Below the pieces are notes generated by a model. It searched no databases. It was not told the DNA's origin and was given only the letters and a program-made list of their open reading frames with translations. From Dyadobacter sp. UC 10 (lineage in GTDB: Bacteria; Bacteroidota; Bacteroidia; Cytophagales; Spirosomataceae), in contig NZ_VSRN01000001.1 in assembly GCF_008369915.1 (NCBI RefSeq), positions 6,196,501 through 6,260,500 of the forward strand: a DNA stretch of 64,000 bases, written 5' to 3'. Made by a program: the position numbers and the translations under genes. This document shows, piece by piece, positions 17,874-25,314 of the stretch (the stretch's first letter is position 1; each line of letters opens with the position of its first letter).

Positions 17874-20066
17874 CTATATGTTATACTTTAAACTGACCAA
17901 AAAATTCCGAGTTGCGCCCGGTGAAAACTGGTTGGCAAAAATGGCATTGGCGAAATATTTTTCATTGAATAAATTATTGACGTTCAAGCGCAAGGCGGTG
18001 CGACCAACCCGGTAGCCAACTGCCGCGTCAACCACCGTATAAGCCGGAAGTGCATAAATATTGGCACTATTCGTGAATGTTTCATCCATATAATTAACGC
18101 CCGCACCAACGCTGAATCCTTTCAGGATGCTCTGCTGAACTTCATAATTAAGCCACACATTAACCATATTTTCAGGTGCGAAAGCCGTTTTGTTTCCCGC
18201 CGCCGGATTCACTTCTGAGCCGTCGTGCGGAAGGTATTTTGCCTTTGCCAGGGTGTAGCCTGCATTGATGTCCAGTCCGGGCGATGGATTTCCGTGAATT
18301 TCAACTTCCAAACCTTTTGATTCCGCCGATCCGATCGGTTTCAAAACCCCACCCGGCAAGCTTTCCAGCTGGTTATTTTTACGCATGTAGTAAATTGACA
18401 GGTTACCCGACCATTTGCGGGAAATTTCCAGCCGGCTGCCGATTTCAGCCTGATAACCATCCTCGGGCTCAAAGGTTTCACCATTCGCTGCTACCCGGCG
18501 CGAAGGCTTGAAGTAAGTAGCATAAGACCCGTAAACCGACAAAGTTTCAGTCGGCTGATAAACCAGACCAAGGCGGTAAGTCAATGCAGATTTCGCTACT
18601 TTCGACTCGGGACCTTCCGCGGTTACTTCCCTGTCGCCATTGACCTGATCACTGAAATAGGTGCCTCTGAAAATATCATAACGCAACCCCGCTAACGCTT
18701 TTAATTTCTCCGAAATCTTTAACCAATCCTGCACATAAATCCCGTGCACGTTTTCCATCGTAGCCCGGTAATTGGTAGTCACGAAATCGACATAACCCTG
18801 ATTCGCGACCGGATCCTTAACCGGAATGGTAGCAAACTGACCCGGCCCGAAAACATCCCCGTTATAAGTCCGGCGATCCATCAAGCTCAGTGAATAACCG
18901 GCAAGCAGCTTATGCTCAATGCCTCCGGTGTTGAAATCAAACGTCAGTTCGAGCTGGTTTTGCAGCGGTTTGGTGAGGTGATTAAAGTAAAAGGGATAGG
19001 ACCTGGTGATCGAATCCAGCGTAGGGTTCAAAGTCAGCTCCTCCGCAGAAAAGTAGTTGATATTGTCATCGTAATAGGATAGCTGGTTCGAGAGTTTCAG
19101 TTTCGAATTGATCTGGCGGACGTATTTGAGCTGAAAATCATACCGCGTGTTTTTCAAAAAATCCTGCGGATCGTTGTAGCGTGTATTTACGTTCAAACCC
19201 GGTACTACTTTGCTTCCTTCCAGCATCGGAATGCCCGTGTCGGTATCGTAAATGTCCTTATTGGCGCCTATCGTCAGGTAAAACAGGTCTTTTTCAGTTG
19301 GAGTGTATTCCAATGCCAGATACCCATTGTTTGTGTTCGAGCCGGAATGCCGGTAACCTTCCGTGTCGGACATCCCAAAATCGACCCGGTAACGCAGCTT
19401 GTCATTGATCGCCCCGCCCGCTCCGGCACGCATCCTTTTGGTGTTAAAACTTCCGTAGGTAGTAGAAAAATCAGCTTTGAACCCGGCAGTTGGCTTTTTC
19501 CTGACGATATTAATGATCCCTCCCAATGCAGAATGCCCGAACAGTGCCGAAGCAGGGCCTTTGAGAATTTCAATGCTTTCGACATTGGCCAGGTTCGTGC
19601 TCGGCGCGCTCGTGGAAATGTTGTGGCGCTCGTCGCGGACACCGTCCGTGAGCAATACAAAGTTGGAAAACCCGCGGATCGTGAAATGCTGAAATCCGCC
19701 GTAAGTGTTGTTGGCTCGCACACCGGTGGTGTTTTTCATCGCTTCACCGAGGTCATCCGCGCCGCGCTGCTCAATGGTTTTGACGCTGACACCCGAAGTG
19801 GAAACGGGCATATCCCGTATCGGAACGTCGATTTTGTTGATGGCAGAAAATGACTTCCGCCGTTCTTCCGAAATGATAACTTCGGACAAATCGCGTGCTT
19901 CGCCGTCCTTGTCCGGATCAGGCTTCACAGTGTTTTGCTGCGCATAACCAGCCGAAGTGAGCACGATAAGTCCGCCGAATACCGCAGTGCAGACGCCGAT
20001 TTTTAATTGAATGGTCCGGTTGCTCCTGCCGTCAGTTCGCGGACCGCAGTTTTGTAGCATTTGCAT
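17874..20066 (-). CDS. TonB-dependent receptor, siderophore-receptor type, led by a B12 riboswitch
   Basis: 730 residues with an N-terminal signal peptide ending near GYAQQ (about residue 45). A plug domain follows with IPIRDMPVSTSGVSVKTI-type text, TTGVRANNTYGG, FTIRGFSNFVLLTDGVRDE and ESIEILKGPASALFGHSALG. A 22-strand barrel ends in LKYNI. The plug and barrel resemble the ferric-siderophore receptor subgroup (FhuA-like), yet the gene lies about 170 bases downstream of a cobalamin riboswitch and leads the cob genes. The likely substrate is therefore a corrinoid or a cobalt chelate rather than iron, but this is inference. Two ATG codons (20066 and 20060) are possible starts; the first is used. 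Confidence 0.92.
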   Translation of the reverse strand: MQMLQNCGPRTDGRSNRTIQLKIGVCTAVFGGLIVLTSAGYAQQNTVKPDPDKDGEARDLSEVIISEERRKSFSAINKIDVPIRDMPVSTSGVSVKTIEQRGADDLGEAMKNTTGVRANNTYGGFQHFTIRGFSNFVLLTDGVRDERHNISTSAPSTNLANVESIEILKGPASALFGHSALGGIINIVRKKPTAGFKADFSTTYGSFNTKRMRAGAGGAINDKLRYRVDFGMSDTEGYRHSGSNTNNGYLALEYTPTEKDLFYLTIGANKDIYDTDTGIPMLEGSKVVPGLNVNTRYNDPQDFLKNTRYDFQLKYVRQINSKLKLSNQLSYYDDNINYFSAEELTLNPTLDSITRSYPFYFNHLTKPLQNQLELTFDFNTGGIEHKLLAGYSLSLMDRRTYNGDVFGPGQFATIPVKDPVANQGYVDFVTTNYRATMENVHGIYVQDWLKISEKLKALAGLRYDIFRGTYFSDQVNGDREVTAEGPESKVAKSALTYRLGLVYQPTETLSVYGSYATYFKPSRRVAANGETFEPEDGYQAEIGSRLEISRKWSGNLSIYYMRKNNQLESLPGGVLKPIGSAESKGLEVEIHGNPSPGLDINAGYTLAKAKYLPHDGSEVNPAAGNKTAFAPENMVNVWLNYEVQQSILKGFSVGAGVNYMDETFTNSANIYALPAYTVVDAAVGYRVGRTALRLNVNNLFNEKYFANAIFANQFSPGATRNFLVSLKYNI

Positions 20067-20237
20067 ACTTTTAACCTGATTTTAGGTGAGTTAAAAGCTC
20101 TTGCCAGAATTTTTAATGCAAGCGAAAGAAGACGAAGAAGGAAAGACCGGGCGAACTACACCCGAAAATCACGGCTCAAAAACCGGAAAAATCCAGACCA
20201 GACGAAGCTTCATTTCGCGGAAGCATTGTCAACAAAA

Positions 20238-20515
20238 AAAGGCAGGTCTCCTGACTTGTAACATTCACATCGTCCTTCCCGGGGCTTTTAATTTTGAATG
20301 ATTGAGTGACTGAATGATTGACTGATAAAAAAATATTCGGTCATCGCAGTGGCGACCCGGTCTATAATTCAGTCATTCAGTCATTCGCTAATTCAATCAT
20401 TAATTCCCCAGTGGACATCATTCTGATGTAAACTCTTTGCGTTACTTACAGTTGCGCGACAGCTCGTGATTTGCACACGATTCCCTATTAATTCACGTGG
20501 TTAGTAAAACCTTTT
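20238..20515 (-). promoter_or_regulatory. Cobalamin riboswitch with repeat-expanded arm (minus strand)
   Basis: On the minus strand the order of conserved elements is AATAGGGAATCGTGTGCAAATC (20500-20480 area), GAGCTGTCGCGCAACTGTAA, CCACTG at 20414-20409, GGGAAGG at 20280-20274 and the B12-box-like GTCAGGAGACCTGCC at 20255-20241. This is the cobalamin riboswitch signature. The arm between CCACTG and GGGAAGG is 128 nt and consists largely of AATGATTGA, GAATGACTGA and their complements, which pair into a long stem with an apical GGTC/GACC hairpin. It precedes the siderophore-type receptor and possibly the whole cob operon. About 170 nt separate it from the start codon. Confidence 0.9.
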
Positions 20516-20553
20516 CCTGTTGGAAAATAAAGTAAAGAACTGTTTCAAGGCTG

Positions 20554-20561
20554 CAAAAGTA
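20554..20561 (-). promoter_or_regulatory. Candidate Bacteroidota -7 box TACTTTTG
   Basis: On the minus strand TACTTTTG matches the Bacteroidota -7 consensus TAnnTTTG exactly. It lies about 40 bases before the conserved riboswitch core, the right place for transcription to start just ahead of the aptamer. No convincing -33 TTG was found at the usual spacing. Confidence 0.4.
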
Positions 20562-20609
20562 GAGGAATAAGTTAATTTTCATGTCAGTGTAAAACAAAAA
20601 ACTCCATAT

Positions 20610-20952
20610 TTGCGGCTCAATTGGTTCACGCGCTTTGCGTGATGAAAAGGGAATCCGGTGAAAATCCGGAGCAGTACCCGCTGCTGTAAGTTCATATTTT
20701 GTGTTGCAACATTTTGTGCCACTGGGAAGTAATTTTGAGTTAGTGATTAGTGAGTTAGTGAATTAATGAGTTAGTGAATTAGTGAATGACCGAATTAGTG
20801 AATGTTTTTGTATTAGACTTATAAAACCCTCACTCACTCACTCACTCACTCACTCACTCACTCACTCACTCACTCACTAATTCACTCACTCACTAATTCA
20901 ATCAATCCCCCGGGAAGGCGTTGCAACTGGGCGAGCCAGAAGACCTGCCAGT
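20610..20952 (+). promoter_or_regulatory. Cobalamin riboswitch with repeat-expanded arm (plus strand)
   Basis: Conserved elements in order are the hairpin CACGCGCTTTGCGTG, GGGAATCCGGTGAAAATCC at 20649, GCAGTACCCGCTGCTGTAA, CCACTG at 20719-20724, GGGAAGG at 20912-20918 and GAGCCAGAAGACCTGCC ending near 20949. The arm between CCACTG and GGGAAGG is about 187 nt, mostly GAGTTAGTG/GAATTAGTG units facing a (CACT)n run and CACTAATTC units. For example, GAATTAGTG pairs exactly with CACTAATTC. It precedes the cobalt-type transporter and BtuB-like receptor genes. A CATATTTG near-match to the -7 box lies at 20605-20612. Confidence 0.92.
20829..20878 (+). repeat. Tetranucleotide tract (CACT)12 inside the riboswitch arm
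   Basis: An uninterrupted run of 12.5 CACT units forms much of the 3' side of the expanded riboswitch arm. Tracts of this length are prone to slipped-strand length change, so the arm may differ between isolates. Confidence 0.9.
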
Positions 20953-21099
20953 CGATATATTATCCGGATTGCTTTCGGGAAGAAAGGCGATAGGACGATG
21001 GCGGTGGCTTCTTTTGGGCTGCTGCCCTGCGCCTGCATTGTTCCCAAAGTTTTTCGAGATAAGCGGTTTTTTACTTATCCAAGATTAATCGAAAAACGA

Positions 21100-21729
21100 A
21101 TGGTCAACATCCTACTCATTGATTCCCTGCTTCTTGGCGTCCAGCATTCCTTTGAACCCGATCATATGGCGGCGGTTTCTGTATTGGCCAGCGAGGATGC
21201 CAAAAGTCCTTCCCAACGCTGGAAACTGATCTGGCGTTCGTCCCACTGGGCGCTCGGACATTCCTTTACGCTCATCCTGTTTGCTGTGCTGGTTTTGCTG
21301 CTGAGATCGACGCTTACCCTTGACATTTCGGAGAAAGTAGAGCTGCTCGTCGGGCCGCTGATGATCTGGCTGGGTGTGGTTGCGATCCGGCGGAACTTTG
21401 TGAAAGACAGAACTTTGCATTACCCTAACCCGCAGCAAAAATTCAGCCGCTCGTTTTGGGTAGGAATGGTCCACGGACTTGCGGGAACAGGCGGCGCATG
21501 TGCCGTGGCGCTGACCCTCGCCGCAAGCGATGCGTCTACGGCGGTCTGGATCATCATTTTGCAAAGTGTCGGAATTATTCTTTCCATGTCGGCTTACGGC
21601 TATTTTTTCGCCACTTCCATCCACCGTTTCGCGGGCAAGCGGGAAACATTTCTCAAAGTCGTCAACTACACCGTCGGCGCATTTTCAATCCTTATCGGAA
21701 CAATCACTCTGTATGAATCCCTTGTATAA
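21100..21729 (+). CDS. Nickel/cobalt transporter-like membrane protein (HX4DH motif)
   Basis: 209 residues from the chosen ATG at 21100, with about six membrane helices. The first helix contains GVQHSFEPDHMAAV, which carries the HX4DH signature of NiCoT-type nickel/cobalt permeases, and a second His/Gly segment is GMVHGLAGTGGACAVAL. The fold also resembles the UreH/HupE-type group. Placement straight after a B12 riboswitch argues for cobalt uptake to feed CobN. The frame is also open to an upstream ATG at 20998 (243 residues, after GAAAGGCGATAGGACG), which would add a 34-residue leader. The downstream start is preferred because it begins at the first membrane helix. Confidence 0.85.
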   Translation: MVNILLIDSLLLGVQHSFEPDHMAAVSVLASEDAKSPSQRWKLIWRSSHWALGHSFTLILFAVLVLLLRSTLTLDISEKVELLVGPLMIWLGVVAIRRNFVKDRTLHYPNPQQKFSRSFWVGMVHGLAGTGGACAVALTLAASDASTAVWIIILQSVGIILSMSAYGYFFATSIHRFAGKRETFLKVVNYTVGAFSILIGTITLYESLV

Positions 21730-23893
21730 ATTTTTACGCTTACCCGTTCATTTACTGCCCTTTATCAGCTACTTCCAGAGCAATGCACAAACTACCCCGA
21801 CAGACAGTTCGAATGCGAACCTGCTCGATCCCATCGTAGTTACAGCCACGCGTTTTGACACAAACAAAGAGCGCATTGCCCAAAAAATCGACCTGATTTC
21901 CTCGGAAGATATGCGACTGACGCCCGCCCAGGACCTTACCGATATGGTTCGGAAATCGGCAGCCGTGGATGTGATCCAATATCCGAATTTGTCAAGCGGG
22001 ATAGGAATCCGGGGTTTCCGGCCGCAGTTTTCCGGATTGAACCAAAGAACATTGTTACTGATCGATGGCCGCGCCGCCGGGGCGACCAACTTGTCCCAAA
22101 TCAACCTGAATGGCGTTGAGCGGATCGAAGTCCTGAAAGGCCCTGCTTCCTCGCTTTATGGTTCGCAGGCAATGGGCGGGGTGATTAATGTGATTACCAA
22201 GCGGTCCAAAGGTGCAGCCAGCGGCAATGGCTTTGTAGAATATGGTAGTTTTAAAACGATTCAGGCTGGCCTCAACACCGGTGGAAATCTGACCAAAAAG
22301 CTTGATTACGACCTTTCATTTACCTATTTGGAAAGATCAAAATATTACAGGATTGGCAGCAACAACTGGCTTAGAAATGCATTTGACTACACATCTTCCC
22401 AGAAAAATTACACTGCCCAGCCCATTGAAAAAGTGGACGAAACGGTTAATGATGGCGCAAAAAGGCCTTACACGCAGCTGCATTACTATTCGGGTGCACT
22501 GCGGCTGGGTTATCAGCTGAACAAACGTCTGCGACTCGATGTGCGTGGCGAAACATTTCAAGCAAAAGATGTCGAGTCACCCGGTGAAATTTCTTCCGGC
22601 AGCACAGAAGCGAGTACCAAGGATATTGGCCGGGCTGCGCTGGATATTGCACTTTCTGCGGAAATAGGCGCTCATACTGCAAGCGTGAAAGTGTTCGGGG
22701 CAGACGAACATACTTCTAATTATACCCTGAACGTTTCCGGCAAGCCCGTCGCGCCTTTCCGCTCGGCTGCCGGTAAAAACAGCTGGAAAGGTATTCAGAT
22801 TAAAGACGTCTGGAAACTGCAAAAACATTCATTGATAATAGGTTACGATTATCTGAATGCTTCCACCAAAAGTCGTCGCTGGACCAACGATACTACTGAG
22901 CGAGCGCCCACCCAGCCTGAATATGCGATCATTTCATCTGCATTTTTTGCTCAGGCAGTTCTGGATTTTGGTAAAATCACTTTGCAGCCCGGCGTGCGCT
23001 TCGACCATATTACATTTGATGTACACGAAACTGCCCTGTTGCCTACCTACAAAGCAGGTAAGGAAAAAACACCTTTTACAAGTCCAAGCCTGGGCATAAC
23101 CTATAATCCGGTTCATTATTTGTTTTTAAAAGCCAATGTCGGCCGCGCCTTTGTAACAACGGATGCTTACAATGTGGCCGGATATAACGAGATAAGAGAC
23201 GCAAAAGGCAGGATCGCCGTAACAGCCGGGAACCCGGACCTGAAAAACGAAAACAGCCTCAGCTGGGACGCAGGAATACATTTGAGCAGACCAAAATCAG
23301 GCTTGTCGGCCAGTGTTACCTATTTTGCGACACAGGTCGATAACCGGATCGCGAAGACGATCAGAACAGTGAACGAGCCTTTGCAAAACGGCGACGTAAT
23401 CGTGTCCAGAGCAACTTTTGTGAATGCGGCCGACGCGCAGATCAATGGCCTGGAAACTGAGCTATCCTATAATTTGGGCGCATTAAATGATTACCGATAC
23501 GTTTTGCGGGCATTTTGGAATGGCACTTCCCTGCTGAAAGCGAGGGAACTGATTATAGGGTCCGACGCTTCGGAAACAACGAGGAATATTCAGAATGTGG
23601 CCAGAAATACATTTAATTATGGCCTGGAATATGACAACCTCAAATGGCTCCGCATCCGGTTATCCGCCCGGACGGTGGGCATGCGGACAGATATCGATTA
23701 TACCGATCCGATCAATCCCGAAATCGAATACCCAAACTATATGATGATCGACCTGGCAGCTGCATTCAAAATTTCAGCCAGTCACCTGCTCACCCTGAAA
23801 ATCGCTAATGCAACTGACGAGAATTATTATGAAAAAAGAGGCTATAACTTGCCGGGAAGGGCAGTTTCCTGTCGGTACAGTTTTTCGTTCTGA
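21713..23893 (+). CDS. BtuB-like TonB-dependent outer-membrane receptor
   Basis: 726 residues from the ATG at 21713, which overlaps the transporter gene by 17 bases; the start is chosen because a signal peptide (MNPLYKFLRLPVHLLPF...NAQ) follows directly. A TonB-box-like DPIVVTATR lies near residue 40. The plug has IRGFRPQFSGLNQRTLLLIDG and GVERIEVLKGPASSLYGSQAMGG, and a barrel ends with the aromatic CRYSFSF. Co-transcription with a cobalt transporter behind a B12 riboswitch makes cobalamin or another corrinoid the probable ligand. Unlike the minus-strand receptor, its plug is of the BtuB/vitamin-receptor style. Confidence 0.93.
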   Translation: MNPLYKFLRLPVHLLPFISYFQSNAQTTPTDSSNANLLDPIVVTATRFDTNKERIAQKIDLISSEDMRLTPAQDLTDMVRKSAAVDVIQYPNLSSGIGIRGFRPQFSGLNQRTLLLIDGRAAGATNLSQINLNGVERIEVLKGPASSLYGSQAMGGVINVITKRSKGAASGNGFVEYGSFKTIQAGLNTGGNLTKKLDYDLSFTYLERSKYYRIGSNNWLRNAFDYTSSQKNYTAQPIEKVDETVNDGAKRPYTQLHYYSGALRLGYQLNKRLRLDVRGETFQAKDVESPGEISSGSTEASTKDIGRAALDIALSAEIGAHTASVKVFGADEHTSNYTLNVSGKPVAPFRSAAGKNSWKGIQIKDVWKLQKHSLIIGYDYLNASTKSRRWTNDTTERAPTQPEYAIISSAFFAQAVLDFGKITLQPGVRFDHITFDVHETALLPTYKAGKEKTPFTSPSLGITYNPVHYLFLKANVGRAFVTTDAYNVAGYNEIRDAKGRIAVTAGNPDLKNENSLSWDAGIHLSRPKSGLSASVTYFATQVDNRIAKTIRTVNEPLQNGDVIVSRATFVNAADAQINGLETELSYNLGALNDYRYVLRAFWNGTSLLKARELIIGSDASETTRNIQNVARNTFNYGLEYDNLKWLRIRLSARTVGMRTDIDYTDPINPEIEYPNYMMIDLAAAFKISASHLLTLKIANATDENYYEKRGYNLPGRAVSCRYSFSF

Positions 23894-23896
23894 CAA

Positions 23897-23939
23897 AAAC
23901 TATTCAAAGCCGGCGTGAAATACCGGCTTTAAATAGTTT
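23897..23939. terminator. Bidirectional terminator-like hairpin
   Basis: AAACTATTCAAAGCCGG pairs with CCGGCTTTAAATAGTTT around a short loop, between two convergent genes. The A/T ends give a T-run on either strand. Confidence 0.8.
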
Positions 23940-25198
23940 CAGGAAAAACGGTTGCGGGCATCGTAGGCCAGTCCCAGCCCGACGCTGGAAAGCTTGTTTT
24001 CCTCCGACCAGTTGGCGGCTGGAAATAGCTTCCTGAACTGCTCCTGGATCAGGGGAATTTCGGTAGAGCCGCCGGTCATAATTACCAGTCCGATCGCTTC
24101 GGGCGCAATGCCGGCCACCTGCAAACATTCTTCTGCTGCATTTACGATTTTCTCTGTTTTTGAAATAATGGCTGTGTTAAAATCTTCTCTGGCCACATCG
24201 ATACGCAGATCCTGATCAATAAAAGGTAGTTCGGCCTCGAAGTTCTCCCTGCTCGCCAGACCGATCTTGATCTTTTCCGTTTCTGCCAGCACCGCATGTC
24301 CTGTTTCCTGTTCAAGCACATTGATCAGCCTGCCGTAGCGAACCGGATCATGCGTTTCGCGCAGCAACTGCTTGGCCTGGAACAAAATCCGGTTTGTATA
24401 TAAGAAATTCACCTTGCTCCATTCCGACAAATCGAAATAATGGTAAGACGGCACTTCGAGGTTTTTGGCGCCGTATCTCGTCCGAAAACCTAGTTCCGGC
24501 ATCATTTCGGCCAGGCTCAGATCTTTGTCAAAATCATTTCCACCGAGGCGCACGCCGGTATTTGCCAGGATATCGCTGTTTCTATCGTGCTTTCTGGCAT
24601 TTTCCTTTGAAAGCCGGATAATCGTGAAGTCCGAAGTTCCGCCGCCCAGATCCACCACTATCGCCAGTTTCTCACCGGAAAGTCTGGCTTCGTGGGCAAA
24701 TGCGGCGGCAATAGGCTCGTATTGAAAACCGACATGATCGAAACCAAGCCCTTTCGCAATGGCCTTTAACTCGTTTTCCGCCCGCTCGTCGGCGGCGGGA
24801 TCATTGTCTACGAAATGAACCGGACGCCCCATTACGACGTGGCGAAGTTCCTTCCCGCAATCGGCCTCGGCTTTGCGTTTCATCTGGTCAAGGAATGCCG
24901 CAATAATCTGGTCAAATTTCATCAGTTCGCCGTTGACCATCGTCCCCTGCCGCATCGCAGGAGTGCCGAGAACACGTTTCAGGCTTCGCATCAACCTGCC
25001 GGGCTGGCGGTCCAGGAAACGCTCCGTTGCCTCCCGGCCGAACGAGGCGTGATTGTCCTTCCGCGCGAAGAACATGGCACTGGGAATAGTTACATGGTCG
25101 TTTTCAACCGGGATAAGAAACACGTCGTCACGATCCGCTACCGCCAGACTGGAATTGGAAGTACCGAAATCAATGCCGCAAAAAAGAGGGTTTGTCAT
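23939..25198 (-). CDS. yegD: Hsp70-family chaperone-like protein (YegD type)
   Basis: 419 residues from the ATG at 25198, where the family start MTNPLFCGIDFGTSNSSLAV begins; a longer frame to 25249 adds only 17 unlikely residues. The actin/Hsp70 ATPase fold is shown by phosphate-1 IDFGTSNSS, phosphate-2 VVDLGGGTSDFTII and the adenosine motif VIMTGGSTEIP. There is no long substrate-binding domain as in DnaK, matching E. coli YegD. The protein should be a cytoplasmic ATPase of unknown client. It is convergent with the BtuB-like receptor and not linked to it. Confidence 0.9.
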   Translation of the reverse strand: MTNPLFCGIDFGTSNSSLAVADRDDVFLIPVENDHVTIPSAMFFARKDNHASFGREATERFLDRQPGRLMRSLKRVLGTPAMRQGTMVNGELMKFDQIIAAFLDQMKRKAEADCGKELRHVVMGRPVHFVDNDPAADERAENELKAIAKGLGFDHVGFQYEPIAAAFAHEARLSGEKLAIVVDLGGGTSDFTIIRLSKENARKHDRNSDILANTGVRLGGNDFDKDLSLAEMMPELGFRTRYGAKNLEVPSYHYFDLSEWSKVNFLYTNRILFQAKQLLRETHDPVRYGRLINVLEQETGHAVLAETEKIKIGLASRENFEAELPFIDQDLRIDVAREDFNTAIISKTEKIVNAAEECLQVAGIAPEAIGLVIMTGGSTEIPLIQEQFRKLFPAANWSEENKLSSVGLGLAYDARNRFS

Positions 25199-25314
25199 TG
25201 AATTGGAAAATTGGGCGCGCAATTTCTGATTATTTGCCCGGCAAACCAAATTACCAATCGAACTTCATCAGTTAAAAAAACGAATGGGTGGGCCAAATAA
25301 AGCATGCACCTGAA

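Noticed and set aside
20061-20301. Short plus-strand frames across the leader of the minus-strand riboswitch
   Set aside because: They run antisense through the leader and aptamer and show no protein features.
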